Below the pieces are notes generated by a model. It was not told the origin of the DNA, did not search any database, and saw only the letters and a list, made by a program, of their open reading frames with translations. Shown piece by piece: positions 1-13,659 of a DNA stretch of 64,000 nt. The number at the start of each line of letters is the position of its first letter. Position 1 is the stretch's first letter. This DNA comes from Eudromia elegans (taxonomy: Eukaryota > Chordata > Aves > Tinamiformes > Tinamidae), in assembly GCA_003342815.1 (NCBI GenBank), contig PTEX01000234.1, forward strand, positions 369,132 to 433,131, in the 5' to 3' direction. Made by a program: the position numbers and the translations under genes.

Positions 1-759
1 TATAGGTTGAGACCTTTAAAACAGACTGAGAAAAATGTCAGGAGAACATGCTCTAGGGAAGGATATTCAACTGTTACAGGACTGGATGTTAACTTGCTAT
101 GTCTTTCTCATTTCCACCTTTCATAACTCTATGACTCATTAACTAACACCCTGTTTTCTCTACCCTCTGTTATCTCCATGAGAACTTTCAGTCAGTTGAT
201 GAAAAAACATTTATTCCAAAGCTAACACAGCTTTTGTTCTATGGCAGAGCACTAGCAGCAGCATTTCCTTACAAGACCACTTGTTCACCCAAGCTTCTAT
301 TGCTTTTGTTGTTGTTTTTATACATCTCTAAAAGAGATGCAGTATCTTAGTCTTATGAAGAGTGATTGCAAGGGCTTTTTATGCCCTCTTTCTTTATTTC
401 TTAGAGTACAGAAATTTGACCCTAATTAGAATAATCCCAGAATGTACTGAGTTGTGGTTTTTAGAACAAAAATGTGTATGCTCGTTCTGCTTTCAAGCAT
501 TTTGAGACTTCAGCTTTTCAGCAGATGACTTCTGTCATGAGAATATGAAACAAAGGGACTCTAATCTCTGTCTAAAATATTTGAAAACAGGACACTTAAT
601 TCTTGGAGAAGTTGCATTTAAAAAATGACTTTGTGACTCCCTTGCTCAAAAATTAGTTACCAGCAGAATTCTTCAGTTTAAAACAGTGTTAGAGTTTATG
701 CGACTCTTGCTCATTTATTTTATAACTGCACTTCATTTTCGGCCTTGTATGAGGTGTCA

Positions 760-930
760 GGTCTGTCAGCTGCGAGGCGGATTAGAAAGTGAGTAGGGAA
801 GAGCATTTTCTCCCGCGAGCCTCGTGTGTTGTCCGCGGCCTTTCGGCAGGTCTGCCCTCCAGTACAGCTGCTGGGCGACGTCATGGTGCGCGCAAGAAAT
901 CCCCGCCCACGCTTGCTGGGTCATTTACTG
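760..930. promoter_or_regulatory. Small CpG cluster with CRE-like and GC-box motifs
   Basis: About 14 CpGs occur in 160 bp, in an otherwise CpG-poor region. The patch includes a GACGTCA CRE-like core (878-884 region) and a CCCCGCCCACGC GC/EGR-type box just after it. A possible splice donor (AGAAA|GTGAGTAG) lies near 790. It resembles a minor CpG promoter or a hypomethylated enhancer. The direction cannot be decided. Confidence 0.4.
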
Positions 931-1011
931 GAAATCTTAAAATCCAATCTTTTCACTCTTAACTGCTTTGTCATTTTAGCATCTAGCAAATGTTTAGAAA
1001 AAGATGCGTAA

Positions 1012-1936
1012 CTTTCCATCTTATAAAGTACTTAATAGGTGGAAAAAATGTGGTGATCGAACAGTTTATGTAATACTTGAAAAATCTACTCTATGTACTA
1101 TTTTATGTTGCTAGTGAATGGTGAATTGTTGATTCAATATATTTCAAGGAAACCCACAACCAAAGGCACACTGTTTGGTTGGTAGCTGGTCCTCTTCCCT
1201 ATGGAGAGGATACGGTTGGGTGCTTTCCCACCTGCGGTTTCCACCTGCACAAACACCAGCACAAGGATTGTTCACTAACCTCAGGCCCATTTATTTCTCA
1301 GGTGCTTTGTTCTTAGGCCTCCTGAAGAGTTAAACTGAAGACTAAGGCAAGGCTTTCTGGCTTCTCCCCCAGTGACTCTACCCCTACAGTGGTTTGTTGG
1401 TTTATTACCTAAATATTACTTTGATCTATATATAGGACAGATGAAAAATGGTGGCTATAATATCTATGTTATAGAAAATCACAGGTTAAAAACAAGTTTT
1501 CTGACTTCTTCCATCTTATTTCAATCAATATTGACATTAAAGTTGTTGGATAAGATCCTTCAGGTGATTCACTGTAGCTGAAATTAAAGGCAAACATATA
1601 AAAAGATCTTTAACTTTCAGATTTGTCTTGCATAATGATAAAAACTTTGCTTATAGGAGAAATAAGATGTTCATTGGAAACTAAACTTTACTGCTTTACT
1701 GCTATCAGACAAAATTGCCTTATCTACAGTGAATGTAACTGGATTTTGAATAGCAGAGTGTCATAAGGCTGATTTGTCTATAGAGGTTTTTTACCTTTTT
1801 TAGTTTTTCTATAATAATAGTACTAAGTGTAGGGTTTTGTTTTTTTTTTTTTTTAAATAAAAGGTAAGTTGATGGTCATTTGCCTGCCATTGTTATTCTG
1901 CATAGTATAGTGGTAAATAAAAGGAGTGTATCTTAC
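1012..1936. other. Non-coding, no gene seen
   Basis: Ordinary AT-rich sequence with a T-tract at about 1839-1853. Open frames of about 60-70 codons are at chance level. Confidence 0.5.
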
Positions 1937-2044
1937 CTGCCTCATAAAATACAGAAAATCAGATTCATAAAATGACTGTATTGCCCAGATAAAAGATGTC
2001 TGCAGGTTACTGCCTATTTTCCTCCTAACAGTTATTCTGCACCA
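1937..2044 (-). other. Candidate internal exon, minus strand
   Basis: Read on the minus strand, an acceptor (ACCACTATTTCAG, its G at 2045) and a donor (GAGGCAG|GTAAGATA) bound exactly 108 bases, or 36 codons. The open frame starts in phase 0 at WCRITVRRKIG and ends in phase 0 at DFLYFMRQ. A symmetric phase 0-0 exon of this kind can be skipped without frame loss. The protein is not recognised and no partner exon is known, so a chance pseudo-exon remains likely. Confidence 0.22.
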
Positions 2045-4759
2045 CTGAAATAGTGGTCTGTGTTGGAACATAGATGTCTTGGCAGCGGAGAGATAGCTTT
2101 AAAGTCATTTTAGTCTATGGTTTTAACCCTGAGATTGCAAGCTGCTGTAATGACATTGCAGATGCTCTGTCTTTCCGGAATAGTTAATGGGATGTATAGG
2201 GAAAGGTGTCCCTGAAGGTAGCTGGTGTGGAAAGACAAAGAATGAGGCCTCTGTCGTAGGACTAGAATGGAAAGGATCAACTTGCAGAAACCAATGATAG
2301 AGTTGCCTATTGAGGAAAAAAGAAATGTGTTGAGCTTCATCAAAATACTTCAATGACTTGAGAAAATTCTTCTGTTGAAAATGGGTATCTTCCTTCTTCT
2401 TGTTATCTTGTGCATTTGCATAGCCTGTGTTGTAAAAAGTTGCCAGCTTGTTAGTTTCCAAAAGCATTCTTTCAGATAGTTTAGACTGCACCCTGAACTG
2501 TATATATATGAGAGGAAAAAGCTCTAGAATCCCTGGTCCTGACTGCATTTAGGAGTTAGAAATGAATTCAGTGATTGATGGAACTGGAACATTTAGGTCC
2601 CAGATACGACCACATTCTATGGATGAGAAATGAAGTAGACTTTGATTAAAAATAGAGCTTTCAATTTACTATAGATGTATTTTAACCGTGACCCCCCTCT
2701 GGAAACATAGGCATATGATTCCCCTGATGCCCTCTCCCTGTATTTTTTTATGCTTTCCATTTTATGGGAAAGGTAAGACAATCAAGACCTTTGGCTCTAT
2801 GCTTTAAAGTGCACCTGAGACATTCGTTAATGGTCCAGAAATTGTGATTCTTATTGGTTAAATATCACAGACTTATTTATGGCTCCATACTTCCTTCTAG
2901 GGCTTAAGATGTTTACATTACCAGGTAAGGGAATATCTAATGTAGGATTATTTGGACAAATTGGCTTTAAAGCAAAATTACACAGAGCTTCCTAATGGTA
3001 GTCTCTTTCTTCCTGCACCTCTCTTTTCTTTTTTAGTATTATATCCTCAGCTATCTGGAATTTTTTTTATTATTGCTATTTTAAACTGAATTTGGGTAGG
3101 CCATGACTGTTTTCACCCTCCCATATAGTAAAAAGGCATCTGAGTGATGTCAATTTATTTCTTTTCTGTCTCTCTGCATTAAAAAAACAACAATATTTTG
3201 TAAACCGGGCTAGGAACATGATAGTTCAATGGTAAGTCGTGCTGTAGTGACTCTAATCCTGCTCTAATCCTGAGTGTTCATGAGGAGATGAGACATTGAC
3301 CACCAACCAAGAAGAACCAGGCATCTCCTTTTAAAGTCAACTCTACGCCCTAATGCAGATGCTTCTCAGCACTGTCTATATTCATTAAGAGCTTTATTAT
3401 TCATTTTAGTAGAGGGCACTGAGAAGAAGATTTTTATTTTGGAGTGGAAATGATTGATTCATACATAACTTTTCTGAAAACTTGTGACTAGGTCAAACTT
3501 TCCTTCCCTCAGAATATAAAAACATGAAGCATGGGATTACTAGGTCCTGACAGTAATAATCAAAATATTTAGGTTTACCTGTAAATACATTTTTTAAAGT
3601 ATGCTGTCAGGTTGCCCCTTTAATGCTTGGAATTAGCCGTTTCAATTTTTATAAGAAATTTTTGTTTCATTATTTGATTCCTGATCTTATCTCCTTACTT
3701 AAATATTTTCTTCTCAGAGCATATGTCATTTTTCACAGTTAATATTAAAACAAAAGTTATTAATGCATCTTTGTCATTCTGATCCGGACATACAACAGCT
3801 GCTTTTATTTTAACTTAGTGGTTGTTAATGATTTGACTGATTGATTTAGTGTTTGTACAGTATCAAATGAAACACATCTTTTTTTTCTGATAAGTTTTTC
3901 AGAGCGGATTTCTTTTTTTCTGTCTTTTTTTGTCCTTTTTTTTTTCATTTTTTAATTTTGCCAGCACTTCATAGTGTAGCTTAATTCAGTGACAGGTGTT
4001 CAGAAAATGGTTGTATTAGATGAGCATGATTGTACTGAGCACATTTTTAAGTTACTTTAAGCACTATTACTGGTTTTGGTGCTGTCACAGGTGCAATAGT
4101 TGGTTTTATATTGTTTTTTGCAGTAGTTCTGCAGATGTTTTGTCTTGAAATCTCTTACTGACATTAACCTATGGGCAAAGTATTAGCCATTGGACTGGTT
4201 AGTGTTTCCAACTGAATTTAAGTGGTTTAGTTCTCGGTCTTGTTTGCTCTGGGACAATTATTAGTCCCTTGCAATGTAGAAAATAATAAAATAATGAAAG
4301 CAATCTCTAATCCTGCCATTCCCTTTCTTGAAAGAATATTCACCCTGGGAGATGAAGAAATATGAAAGTTGTTACTAGGGGTTTTCTTATTTCTTTCAGT
4401 GTTATGTGGACAGTGTAAGAAACACAGAGCAACTTTAACATCTAGGTAGGAGAAAAATGGTCTCCACTTAGCACTGTCTGGTGTGGACTTAGTTTTGTGA
4501 TGATTTTTCCTTTGTAGTGTGGATGAGGCACAAATTATTGTGGGTTATAAATGGACGGTCTCTTTCTAGTGTCTACTGTGAACAGTCTGCGTGATGTTGT
4601 CTTCCATTTAAAATAAAGCTGTCCTTTTTATTTTCAGAATAGGATCAATTTTGGTATCCAGAAACCTCAGATTTTGCCCTGCTGTGTCAAAGAGTTATTT
4701 TGTTTATTGTCCTGACTCTGGCAGCGTTTAGGATTGCATGTTTTAAAGCAAGTCGGCAG

Positions 4760-4816
4760 AAATAATTTATTAATTATAAATGAATTAATATATATTAATT
4801 ATTAATTATATATTAT
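4760..4816. repeat. AT-rich palindromic tract
   Basis: The tract is nearly pure A/T and built of TTAATTA/ATATAT words. It includes a perfect 18-bp palindrome at 4783-4800 (AATTAATATATATTAATT). It is a candidate cruciform-prone site, a cluster of homeodomain-type cores, or simple low complexity. Confidence 0.7.
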
Positions 4817-7800
4817 TGTATCAAGCAGAGTTATTCTGTAAGCAAACATGAGAAGAAACTCCTAGGATTAGAATACATTCAAGAAAGTGGTAGCTGCTTT
4901 TTGCTGTAAACAAGAGCCCTTGTAAGCAAGATCTCTGGAACCTGAATGTGCAGGAGTGTTTTGCATCTAAATAAACAGTCTTTGAATTTTATTGAAGGAG
5001 ATTCTTGCATGTTTGTCAAAGGACTTGACTTCTTATGCTTATTTGCATGACTGATAGTGCAAACTGCTTGATGTATAGAGGTAGTTTGATGCATATGCAT
5101 AATCTAATAATTACATGTGTAGCTGGAATTAGCATTTGTTTTGATTAAGAACTCGTACAAACTGTAAATACGAGGTTGTGTGCATTTTTTTCTCTCTTGT
5201 ACACCTGCAAGGTCTGTCAGAGATTGAGGTGATCAAGGACACTGGGTCCACAGCTGACCTGCATGGCTCGTGTTGAGTCAGTTTGCTGCATGCTGGGCAG
5301 AGGGCTGGGACGCCAGGGCCTTGCCTGGCTAGGTGTTATGTAGGTTGTCCTAGAACTATGACCCCTGTTGCAAAACCTTTTTCATTACCAACTGCTGTCT
5401 GCCTTTGGTATGAAGGAAAAAAGAAATGGACAACTTCTTCTCTACTTTCTTAACCATGAATTATTAATTGAACTTATAGCACTGTGCCTGGAATCGTGAA
5501 CATGAAGCTCCTAGAAAAGAGTATAAAAAGCCTTTTGAAAGCAACCTGAGCTTACTGCCCCGCTCTCTACATCTCAGACTGTCCAACAGAAACTAGTATT
5601 AAAACCCTAGGCCAAAACTAGATTTATACTGGACGACTATTGCACATCAGCAATGTTGGCCAAGCACTGCAGTAACATCAACTAAAGCAACCAATTGTTC
5701 TTAGTGTAATGAGCTCTTCTCAAAAGCATGGAAATTACGAAATGCCTTAAAGCAATTTCTTGTCTCTCATCATGGACTAGCACGGAAACTTTTGGTTGGG
5801 TGACATTTCCCCAGTTTGACCTTTGAAACTCCTTAGGTTTTAAGTATATCTTAAAGCTTAACAGGTAGCAAAATATAGTCACTTTTTTGATTGCAAATTG
5901 GATATTTTATTAAGTTTTAAGATATCACTCATCCCCATTTCAGTAATTCTCTCCCTGCTGTTTTTCCTCTGATTTATTTTTACAGATTATTTTCTCTAAT
6001 CTTATAAATGTTAGGGAAATGTTTTGTTGTCACTGAAGGGCCATAATCAGCTCTATTGTACTGAAAGTTTCACGGCAGAATGTGCTGTAGTGGCATCTCT
6101 CAAATACAAAATTTGTTACAAACAGAATCTCCTCAATATTTGTGATTCTGTCTCATCCCTGAATTATTTTATTATATTATTTATTATCTCTGAATAAATC
6201 AAGAGTCTATTATTACTGTATATCAGTGTTACAGAAGCTTGTACTCAAAAATCTTGCTGAGTTCATAAAGAAGTGAATGAGAGCTATGCTGATGTGTAAA
6301 AAGATGTCGTGAGAAAATGCTTGTGCTAAGCAATTGGGTCTTACACTAAGATGCATGTGGGTTCCCTCCCGCTCACCTCTGATCTTAGTGACAAAACATC
6401 AGGTTTTGTCTGTAGGTTGGTTTATGTTCACTTTAGAGAATATCAAATAAATCATGTTTCAGAAATAATTAAATACGTATTTTTTTTAAATTATTTTTTC
6501 TATATATGGCAATGTTTCAGCAACACTGGCAAAATCTAATGCTTTCTTATTACTTGTCCAGAGAGCCTGTATTCTTAAATATACTCCAGTTCATTTTCTG
6601 CTAAACAGCAAGTGTTCTGAATTTTTTTTGTTTGTTTGTTTAGCAGAAGTCTTGACTAGTTCCCACATCCACACTGGTCTGTTGGCATGTTTAAGTGGAG
6701 CTCATTATATCTCAGAAGTTGCAGAATGCCAAGCAGTGACAGGGTGTTGATTAAATTTGTTAACTGTAGAAGGAAATTGAGTCAGCCCTGGGTTATGTGA
6801 TCTACAAATGAGCCTATAGAACACGTATTCTTGCCTTTTCACTTCACAGGAAAAGATGGTGTCTCAGTTTCCTGCCTCACAATAGATGTGGTTATCAAAC
6901 ATTCACATTTCCAGACAGGCATCTCACTAAGCAGAAGATGAATGTCTCAAAAATATATAGAAATTATAATTTATATTTTCTTATGCATTGCTCTTTTTTT
7001 TTTTTTCTTTTCCCTGTCGCTTTTTGATGAATTTCTCTGGCTTATGAGTAGAAGGCAGGAAAGAAAGCGTATATGCCATGATAGACTGGTATGACCTTGT
7101 GATTAGCATTTATTAACCATTTTTCACTTATGGTTTCTAAATTTCATTTCACTCTTTCTTAGTGTTCTGTTTTGGCTAGCTTGGCAAAAGGCACCTTCAT
7201 ATGTAATGCTAGATAATCAGCTCTTTGCTGCCTATAGCACTATGACATGATTTCCTGTGTCACAAAAATCTGAATAACTTGTTAAATAGTTTCATGTTGC
7301 AAAGTGATGATAGACACATAACTACCAAAGACAAATACCAAAATGATCATTTGCCTCAATTTTGTGTTTTTTTCCTATCACATTTAAAAGATAATGTAGA
7401 CTTTCTTTTATTTCTGTGCATTCAGTTCTTTACTGAGTGTAACAGAGGGAATATTACCACTTACTGAGTCACTGGAATCAGCTTATTTAGAGGAAAACAA
7501 ATGCAAGTGTTCACAAGAAGTCAAGACTTGAGCTTTTGCTGCTCATGACAAAATAAATGAAAAAGCTTAACTTGTCTGGTGACTGGTTGGAGGTTGGTGA
7601 GAGGTTACAGGTTTGTCCTGCTCTGAAGCCAAGATCCCAGTCTCCAATATATCTGTCATTTTTGGGGAGGACCAGATCTGTTTTCAAAAATGTACATCTG
7701 AATTCTCATGGTGGTTCAAGGATAATACTCAGTTATTTCTGTTACAGTATTTAAGAGAACCACTGGGTTAAGGGACCATATGTGGACTCTGCATTTGTTT

Positions 7801-8611
7801 ACTTTAATCAGTGTGCATTTCGTGCTCATCTGAAAGACATCAGGCTTCTACTGCTTTGATAGGATGACTGAAAAACATTAAACAAAAAGAAGAAAAAAAA
7901 AAAAGGATGACGGTAGCCAGGTGAAGATTTTTATATAGACAGCATTTTTCTTTTAAAAGTACAGTGCAAGAAGCCCAGTGCAAATTACACACTTGGCCCT
8001 CTCTGTGTATATCTGTAGAAAATATTATGTCTCTTGTTCCTTCTGTATGCACAGAGCTATCAATCCAAGAGTGCAAGAATTTATAAACATATATTAGCAA
8101 CTAAGCTGAGCCTGCCAAAACTCATGTTTTTCCAAGGCTTGGGCCTCCAAAATGGAGACATGTTTTTAATTAGCCATGTGATGACAAGATTAAGAAGAAA
8201 GGCGCTCATTTTCGGCTAACATAGTCCCACGGCTGTTATGGGTAAAAAAGTATAAAACTAGCTTTGGGGGGAAAAAAATGTGAATAATAATTAGAATTGA
8301 ATTCCTCTAGTAATAACTGAACGGATACATCAGAGTACTTAAGGCAGATCATTTGTGGGAATAAATTACCATAGACCCATTAAGAAGATTGAAATTAAGA
8401 TAATTTAAATTTACTGTGAATTTGCTATAGTGAAAAAAACACAAGGAAAGTAAAGTATGATTTGTCATTTATTTCTCTGGGTAAGGAATGACACCTTAGG
8501 GTCTTTTGTCTGTTTGCCATGTAGTGAGACTAATCAGTTAATTTCTCTGTGCCTGTTTCTATGCCTATAAAATGATATAACTTAATGCTTGTACCTCAGG
8601 GATCAATTAAA

Positions 8612-8669
8612 TTTATAAATTAGGGACACTGGGGGGAGTGTTTACAAATTAGAGACTTGGGAGAGTTTA
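8612..8669 (+). repeat. Imperfect tandem duplication, unit about 27-29 bp
   Basis: TTTATAAATTAGGGACACTG and TTTACAAATTAGAGACTTGG begin two adjacent copies (8612 and 8641), each followed by a G-rich GGGAGAG-like end. It is a local duplication with several later substitutions. Confidence 0.6.
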
Positions 8670-11600
8670 CCCGGATTCAGTGCAGCTTTACACTATTTGT
8701 GAAGAACTCGGGGTGGGGAGCAGAATATGACAGACAGTGTGGACATGCAGATGGTTTGGGAAGTATCAGTCGCCTGCTCTTAACTAATATGCCAAGTTTT
8801 TCATCTTGCGTATCCTCATTCATTAGACTGTATAAAACACCCTACCTTTCATGGACGGATGTTTTTGAAATACCCTTTAAAGCATGTGTCTCTTTACTGA
8901 CTCTCCAGAACTTGATTTTTGCATCTTAGCACTGGGACTGTATCCTTTTTCTTCCTCTGTGCTAAGAAAATGTTGTAAATTACTTTCTTTAGCTAGGTCA
9001 GGAAGTGTTTTTCCATTTGACTACTCTTTATTCCTGCTTTTCATTTGCACAATGATTTTGTAGTCACTAGGCAGCTGCTTTTCTAATATGTGGACTGCTT
9101 TAGCAAGTAATTTTATTATGTCTACAGAACACCAGGTTGTGTTATGAAGTTTTAGACAAGGAAATCTCTTTCCTTTCTCCTAAAACCTTTTAGCTATGTC
9201 CATGCAACAGAGTAGCTGACTGTGAGCTAGAGGTGGAGCCCCTTGAAACAGTAAGGGGATCATTTCAAGATTAGTTTAAGTCGATCTAATAGCAGGTTGC
9301 TCCTGTTGACCCTTGTCGTCCCTGTGCCTCATCCTCTCCAGTTAATTTTCAGCAGAATTGATTCCTTGCACCCAGTCTATGTCATGGACTTACCTATTTA
9401 TGTACAAGACAGGCCAAAGTGGTAGCTCTGAGGTACAATAACTATTTTTTTTTGCAGTCATTTTAGTGGTTCCTTAGCTCAAATAGGAAACACCAGGCAA
9501 TGGGACTGTGATACGTATGAAGGTCTCCATATAACCCAGGTGAAAGGATCCTCACTAAACTCATCGCTGGGCAACACTAGGGACAAAACTAAGAGCGACT
9601 GCTGGTTTGTATCACGATCTTCAATGAGGCACCTGTAGCTGCGTATATACTTCTTAGTTATCTATTACTGTAGGATTGGAGGAATGTTTATGCAATTGCT
9701 CATACAAAAATGATGAGCTTTCTGGCATATGTAGCACTAGCAAATTAAACTCTCCACTAACAGGAGCCAGAAAGCAGTTATAATAGCAGTCTACTTGCAA
9801 AGCTGAGACTCTATAGTTTAATACACCAGAGTGGCAAATTCTGCCTTTGAGAAGCTGATAGTGGAGAAATGGCAGTGACAACCACCTGAATGTCAGGAGC
9901 TTATGAGACTCCTGCTGTTTAGAAAAATAACTCCTTTTTGTTCTTTATATGTTGGACCTGTAATTAGTAGGGATATTTAAAAAATCTAGTGTCTTACCTA
10001 GGCAAGTCACTTGGCTAGCTGCTTTACCTGTTCATTGTAGTTTTGAGAATGCTTTTTCCATACTGCTGTGGAATTAATCAGATCAAACATGGCTTGTTAT
10101 TTTCATCTGGAAAGTGTAGATGTGAGAAGAAAAGGATAATTTGTGTCAAGACACAAGGGAGACATTCATTAATGGTTCTTGCCTGGCTACTTCCTCACTC
10201 TGCCAGTCTGAAAAGACTCTTTTGCCTCTCTCTCCAGCAGTGTCCACTGCTTTACGTATTGGTGTCTACTGCTAGGAGAGAGAAGCAAAAGCACTTTGGG
10301 GTGTACGGTTAACGTGTGCATGTTGGGGGAAAGTCTCCTTGTGCAGCACAGCTATTTAACATTGGTCTTCGGCTTATTTTAGCCTCTGAGAACTTGGGAT
10401 GCTCAGAGTGGCGTTACACAGCCAGCTTCTCTTGACAAAATTCTGCAGGGCTGCGAAAGGGACAGGCCTGCCGTCTCCAGCCCTGCTAGCTGCTCATGTC
10501 TGTTCATCCTCTGTGCTCAGAGAAGTGCCTGCATGACCCCAGCACGAGCCAGAACCTGGGAACTGAGCCAGCATGAGAACCAAGCATTTCCCTGGGTTCC
10601 TTTTTGCCTGAATCAGTTTCTTGATGTTCCACACATTGCAGTAGCATGGCCCACAATGTCAGCCCCAGGGAGGAGCAAATAATTGGAAGCAGAAGGTACC
10701 ACTCTTAACATGGCAGCTCAAAAATGATGCTGGATTAAGGTGGTTTTATAATTAACTTCCTAATAATTATTCTTTTGCTTTCTTTAGAAATGAGCCATGT
10801 TGTTGGGTACTGGAGGATGTCACTTTGCTTGCATCTCACAAAAGCATTTTGTCACCATTGCATTAATGTTCCTTTAATTAAAAGTTACAATTATACAGAT
10901 GATTGCTGTGAAAATTCCCAATGAGGGGCGATATCATCTGTTTCACTGGAGTCATATTTCACTCATGCTCTTTTTTTATGCGTAGATGTGATAGCTACCT
11001 TCGGTTGTCTGTTGCTCTTTTATACTCTGCTGAAAGTGTATGTACTTTTTTTTTTCTTTTTTTAGGTCAAATTATTGGATTTTTCCTTTAGGACTTCCAG
11101 TGCTTGGTTGAAAGTCTGCCCCGAATGGGAAGCAGGGATGGGTTAGCTCTCTTTGGAACATATTGCTTGATTTTTAATACTTTTTTTCCCTGAGTGTGTT
11201 TGCTGTGATTCCATAGGGCAATTCTCCAGAATTGGACTGAAAAGCATTTTCATATTTCCTTCTATTTCTCTCCCGGCACTACTTTTGACTCTGACTAATG
11301 CTAACCAGTGTAATTATCTGTGACTTCCCTCCTATGCTTTCCACTTCCACAGAATGGTGTGAGCCAATCCACAGCAATTAGAGGCTTTATGAGCATAATA
11401 TATGAGCTAACTGAGAGAATGCTGGGTATCTTTGTGCTTCTGGATGTGGGAACTAAGGGTAGCCCTAGTTCCTTTAGTAGCCTTTTTTTCCAAACCTATG
11501 GAAAAGTTGATTTTCATGTAGAGATGTATAGCAAACCATATGAAGAGTCTTGCATAGAATATGCTTTAAAATGACTGCATTCACGTTGCATAATGCTCAT

Positions 11601-13241
11601 ATTGATAGAGGGAATGCAAGAAAGGAGGAGTGTGGTGGATTTCTGCATGAGCCCCTCCAGGAAAGCAGCATTTTGTGCGCATCTGCAGCAAGGTTTGTCA
11701 AGAAGCAGGTTAGGTGGAGAACTTGCTGATGCTCTTTGCTAGACCTGAGAGGTGTTCGCGACCGTTCTCTCCCTCAGCTCGAGCAGATTTGAGCAGGTGA
11801 TGCACAGATGCCAGGCGGCGAGATGGGCAGGGCTGTTTCTTGCTTTTATTTGTACTGAGCTTTAACACTTTTCTCATCTATTTAATAGTGTAGTTATGAC
11901 ATCTATGTATAGCCTAGCATGAGATATTTCTCAGTGCAGCAAATTTCTGCAGTTTGCCTCTGACCTTTGTTTTTGCTATTAGCTCCTTCTGATTTGCACA
12001 TGCTAAGGAATCTACATCAAAGGGCAGGGCAACTCTACAACAAGTGCAGTTTTTCCTAAGAAAATACATAGGCACTTTATGTACCAAAAAGATATGTTAT
12101 GGAACCTGATGCTTTTATAGAATTGCTGGAAATATGAGTATAAGGTAACAGGAAGTAACAGGAAATCATGGAGTAAAGTCGAGCAAAGGCCACGATGCGT
12201 TGAGATAAGTATCTGCCTTGATCTTCAGGCGTTTCCGTTGCTATAGGAAATAAAGATATAGGTGAAAAACTTGGCTCAAGGCTAAGGTTCTTTTTTCACA
12301 TATTAAATAGTTAGGTGTATTGTCTTCTCTTTTGTATTTCTTATGCAAAATTTTACAATTTTATCTTCCTTTTTGTTTCTATTGCCTTCCTTTATCTTGT
12401 ATCGCATAGGATTAGAGTGCACTTATTCCATTTTAACTAAGCCTCTAATGAAACAGCCTCTTACTGAACTCAGCAGGATATCTTCTAGATCCAAGAGAAC
12501 CAATATGACCCACCGAAAGAATATGTATATTTTTAACTGTTAAGGTAATAACAGGAGGAATACCATATGCCCTGTTATGATCTTAAAAATGTCAGAAGAA
12601 AAATATATTTAAAATAATAAACCCTCTTTTTTTACCCTAAAGCAATTTGTGGAAAGATCTCGAGCTGGATGAAAAGGTGCAACTAAATAGTGGTGGGGTT
12701 TGTCATTTGATAGAATTTCTGTGGATGGACACATGGCATTTTCATTTTCTGCTTTTCTCAAGTGCAATATTTTTGTTTTTGAGCAGTCTCAGACTGATTA
12801 CTTTTAGCCCATATTACTCAGAAATAGCATCAGAGTGACCGTATTAAATTTTGTTTAATAGTTTTTGTGAGAGAAGGAACTACTGTGGTATAGCCTTAAC
12901 TTAGGCATACATTTCAGTTCCACTTTTAGCACCTTGACAGTGTTGCAACTTCTGTTGAAGGTGAAAGTAGCAAAGGGTATCTGAAAAACTTTGTGGCTTT
13001 TATGCTGGGAGTTAAAAGGAGAAACAGAAATTCAGAATATGAACAATGCTATTTTACTTCATAAAAGAACCACTTTTGCAGAAGAATAAAAAAACTCATG
13101 TTACAATGCCTTTCTTAATTGTTCCTGACTTTCTTATGGGGAAGGGGTGAGGGGGAAAGGGAGAAAAAAAAAAAAAGTAGATCAATTTTAGGCTAACCAT
13201 AAACGAAGTAACCTTTGCTTTTTTCTGAACTAATTTTTACC

Positions 13242-13294
13242 TTTTTTTTTTTTTTTTTTTTTTCTCCCCTCCCCTCTTTTTTTTTTCTTTCCTA
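13242..13294 (+). repeat. Long polypyrimidine tract
   Basis: T22 followed by C/T-only sequence up to the candidate acceptor at 13295. It either serves as an unusually strong 3' splice-site tract or is simply a microsatellite. Confidence 0.9.
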
Positions 13295-13295
13295 G

Positions 13296-13372
13296 GCTGG
13301 AAGATTATCCTATTGCCCTATAAACAACCACTGAGCTTTCTGAAGAGATTTCTCATCTGGACTGTTTTGCTG
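13296..13372 (+). other. Candidate internal exon
   Basis: A very long pyrimidine tract (T22 from 13242, then CTCCCCTCCCC and more T) ends in TTTCCTAG at 13295. After 77 bases comes the donor TTGCTG|GTGAGTTG. One frame is open throughout (two leading bases, then 25 codons): it begins WKIILLPYKQP and ends FLIWTVLL, a hydrophobic, transmembrane-like end. The other two frames contain stops. It would end in phase 0. The protein is not recognised. The splice signals are better than average, but long T-tracts are common here, so a pseudo-exon is quite possible. Confidence 0.3.
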
Positions 13373-13659
13373 GTGAGTTGCTTGAAGCCTGATGCTATAA
13401 AGATAATAGAATTAGCAGACCTAGCAGGCCTCATTATTTTTAATTACTCTTACTGCTGCTCACACACTATATGTAATTTGGTAAAGTCTGGCCTGAGGTG
13501 GGGGGGAACCCTGCATTTCTAAATGGTCCAGCATAGAAGAGGCTCTTGTTGTCAAATCCTGCTGTGAATTATGTGTTTTCAGTGATACTTATCTTCCTAA
13601 TAATATCCTAGACAAATCTCTGAATAACCAACCAAACAAAAAAAGAGAATGCGGGCCAT

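Larger units (their letters stand above)
2045..13241. other. Non-coding stretch, intergenic or intronic
   Basis: Apart from the AT palindrome (4.76 kb), the TTAT-rich patch at 6166-6192, T-runs near 6995 and the duplication at 8.61 kb, I see nothing definable. The longest frame (141 codons, minus, 2123-2548) has no recognisable domain and no splice or start support. A moderately GC-richer patch at 10.38-10.70 kb also lacks signals. Confidence 0.5.

Noticed and set aside
2123-2548. 141-codon minus-strand frame
   Set aside because: No domain and overlaps a second frame in the same region; probably chance.
2901-2925. 25-bp micro-exon between CTTCCTTCTAG and ACCAG|GTAAGG
   Set aside because: Very short spans bounded by AG and GT are frequent by chance; there is no frame or partner support.
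3037-3231. Possible exon with strong acceptor (CTTTTCTTTTTTAG) and donor (CAATG|GTAAGT)
   Set aside because: All three frames contain stops. It could only be a non-coding exon, and there is no other evidence.
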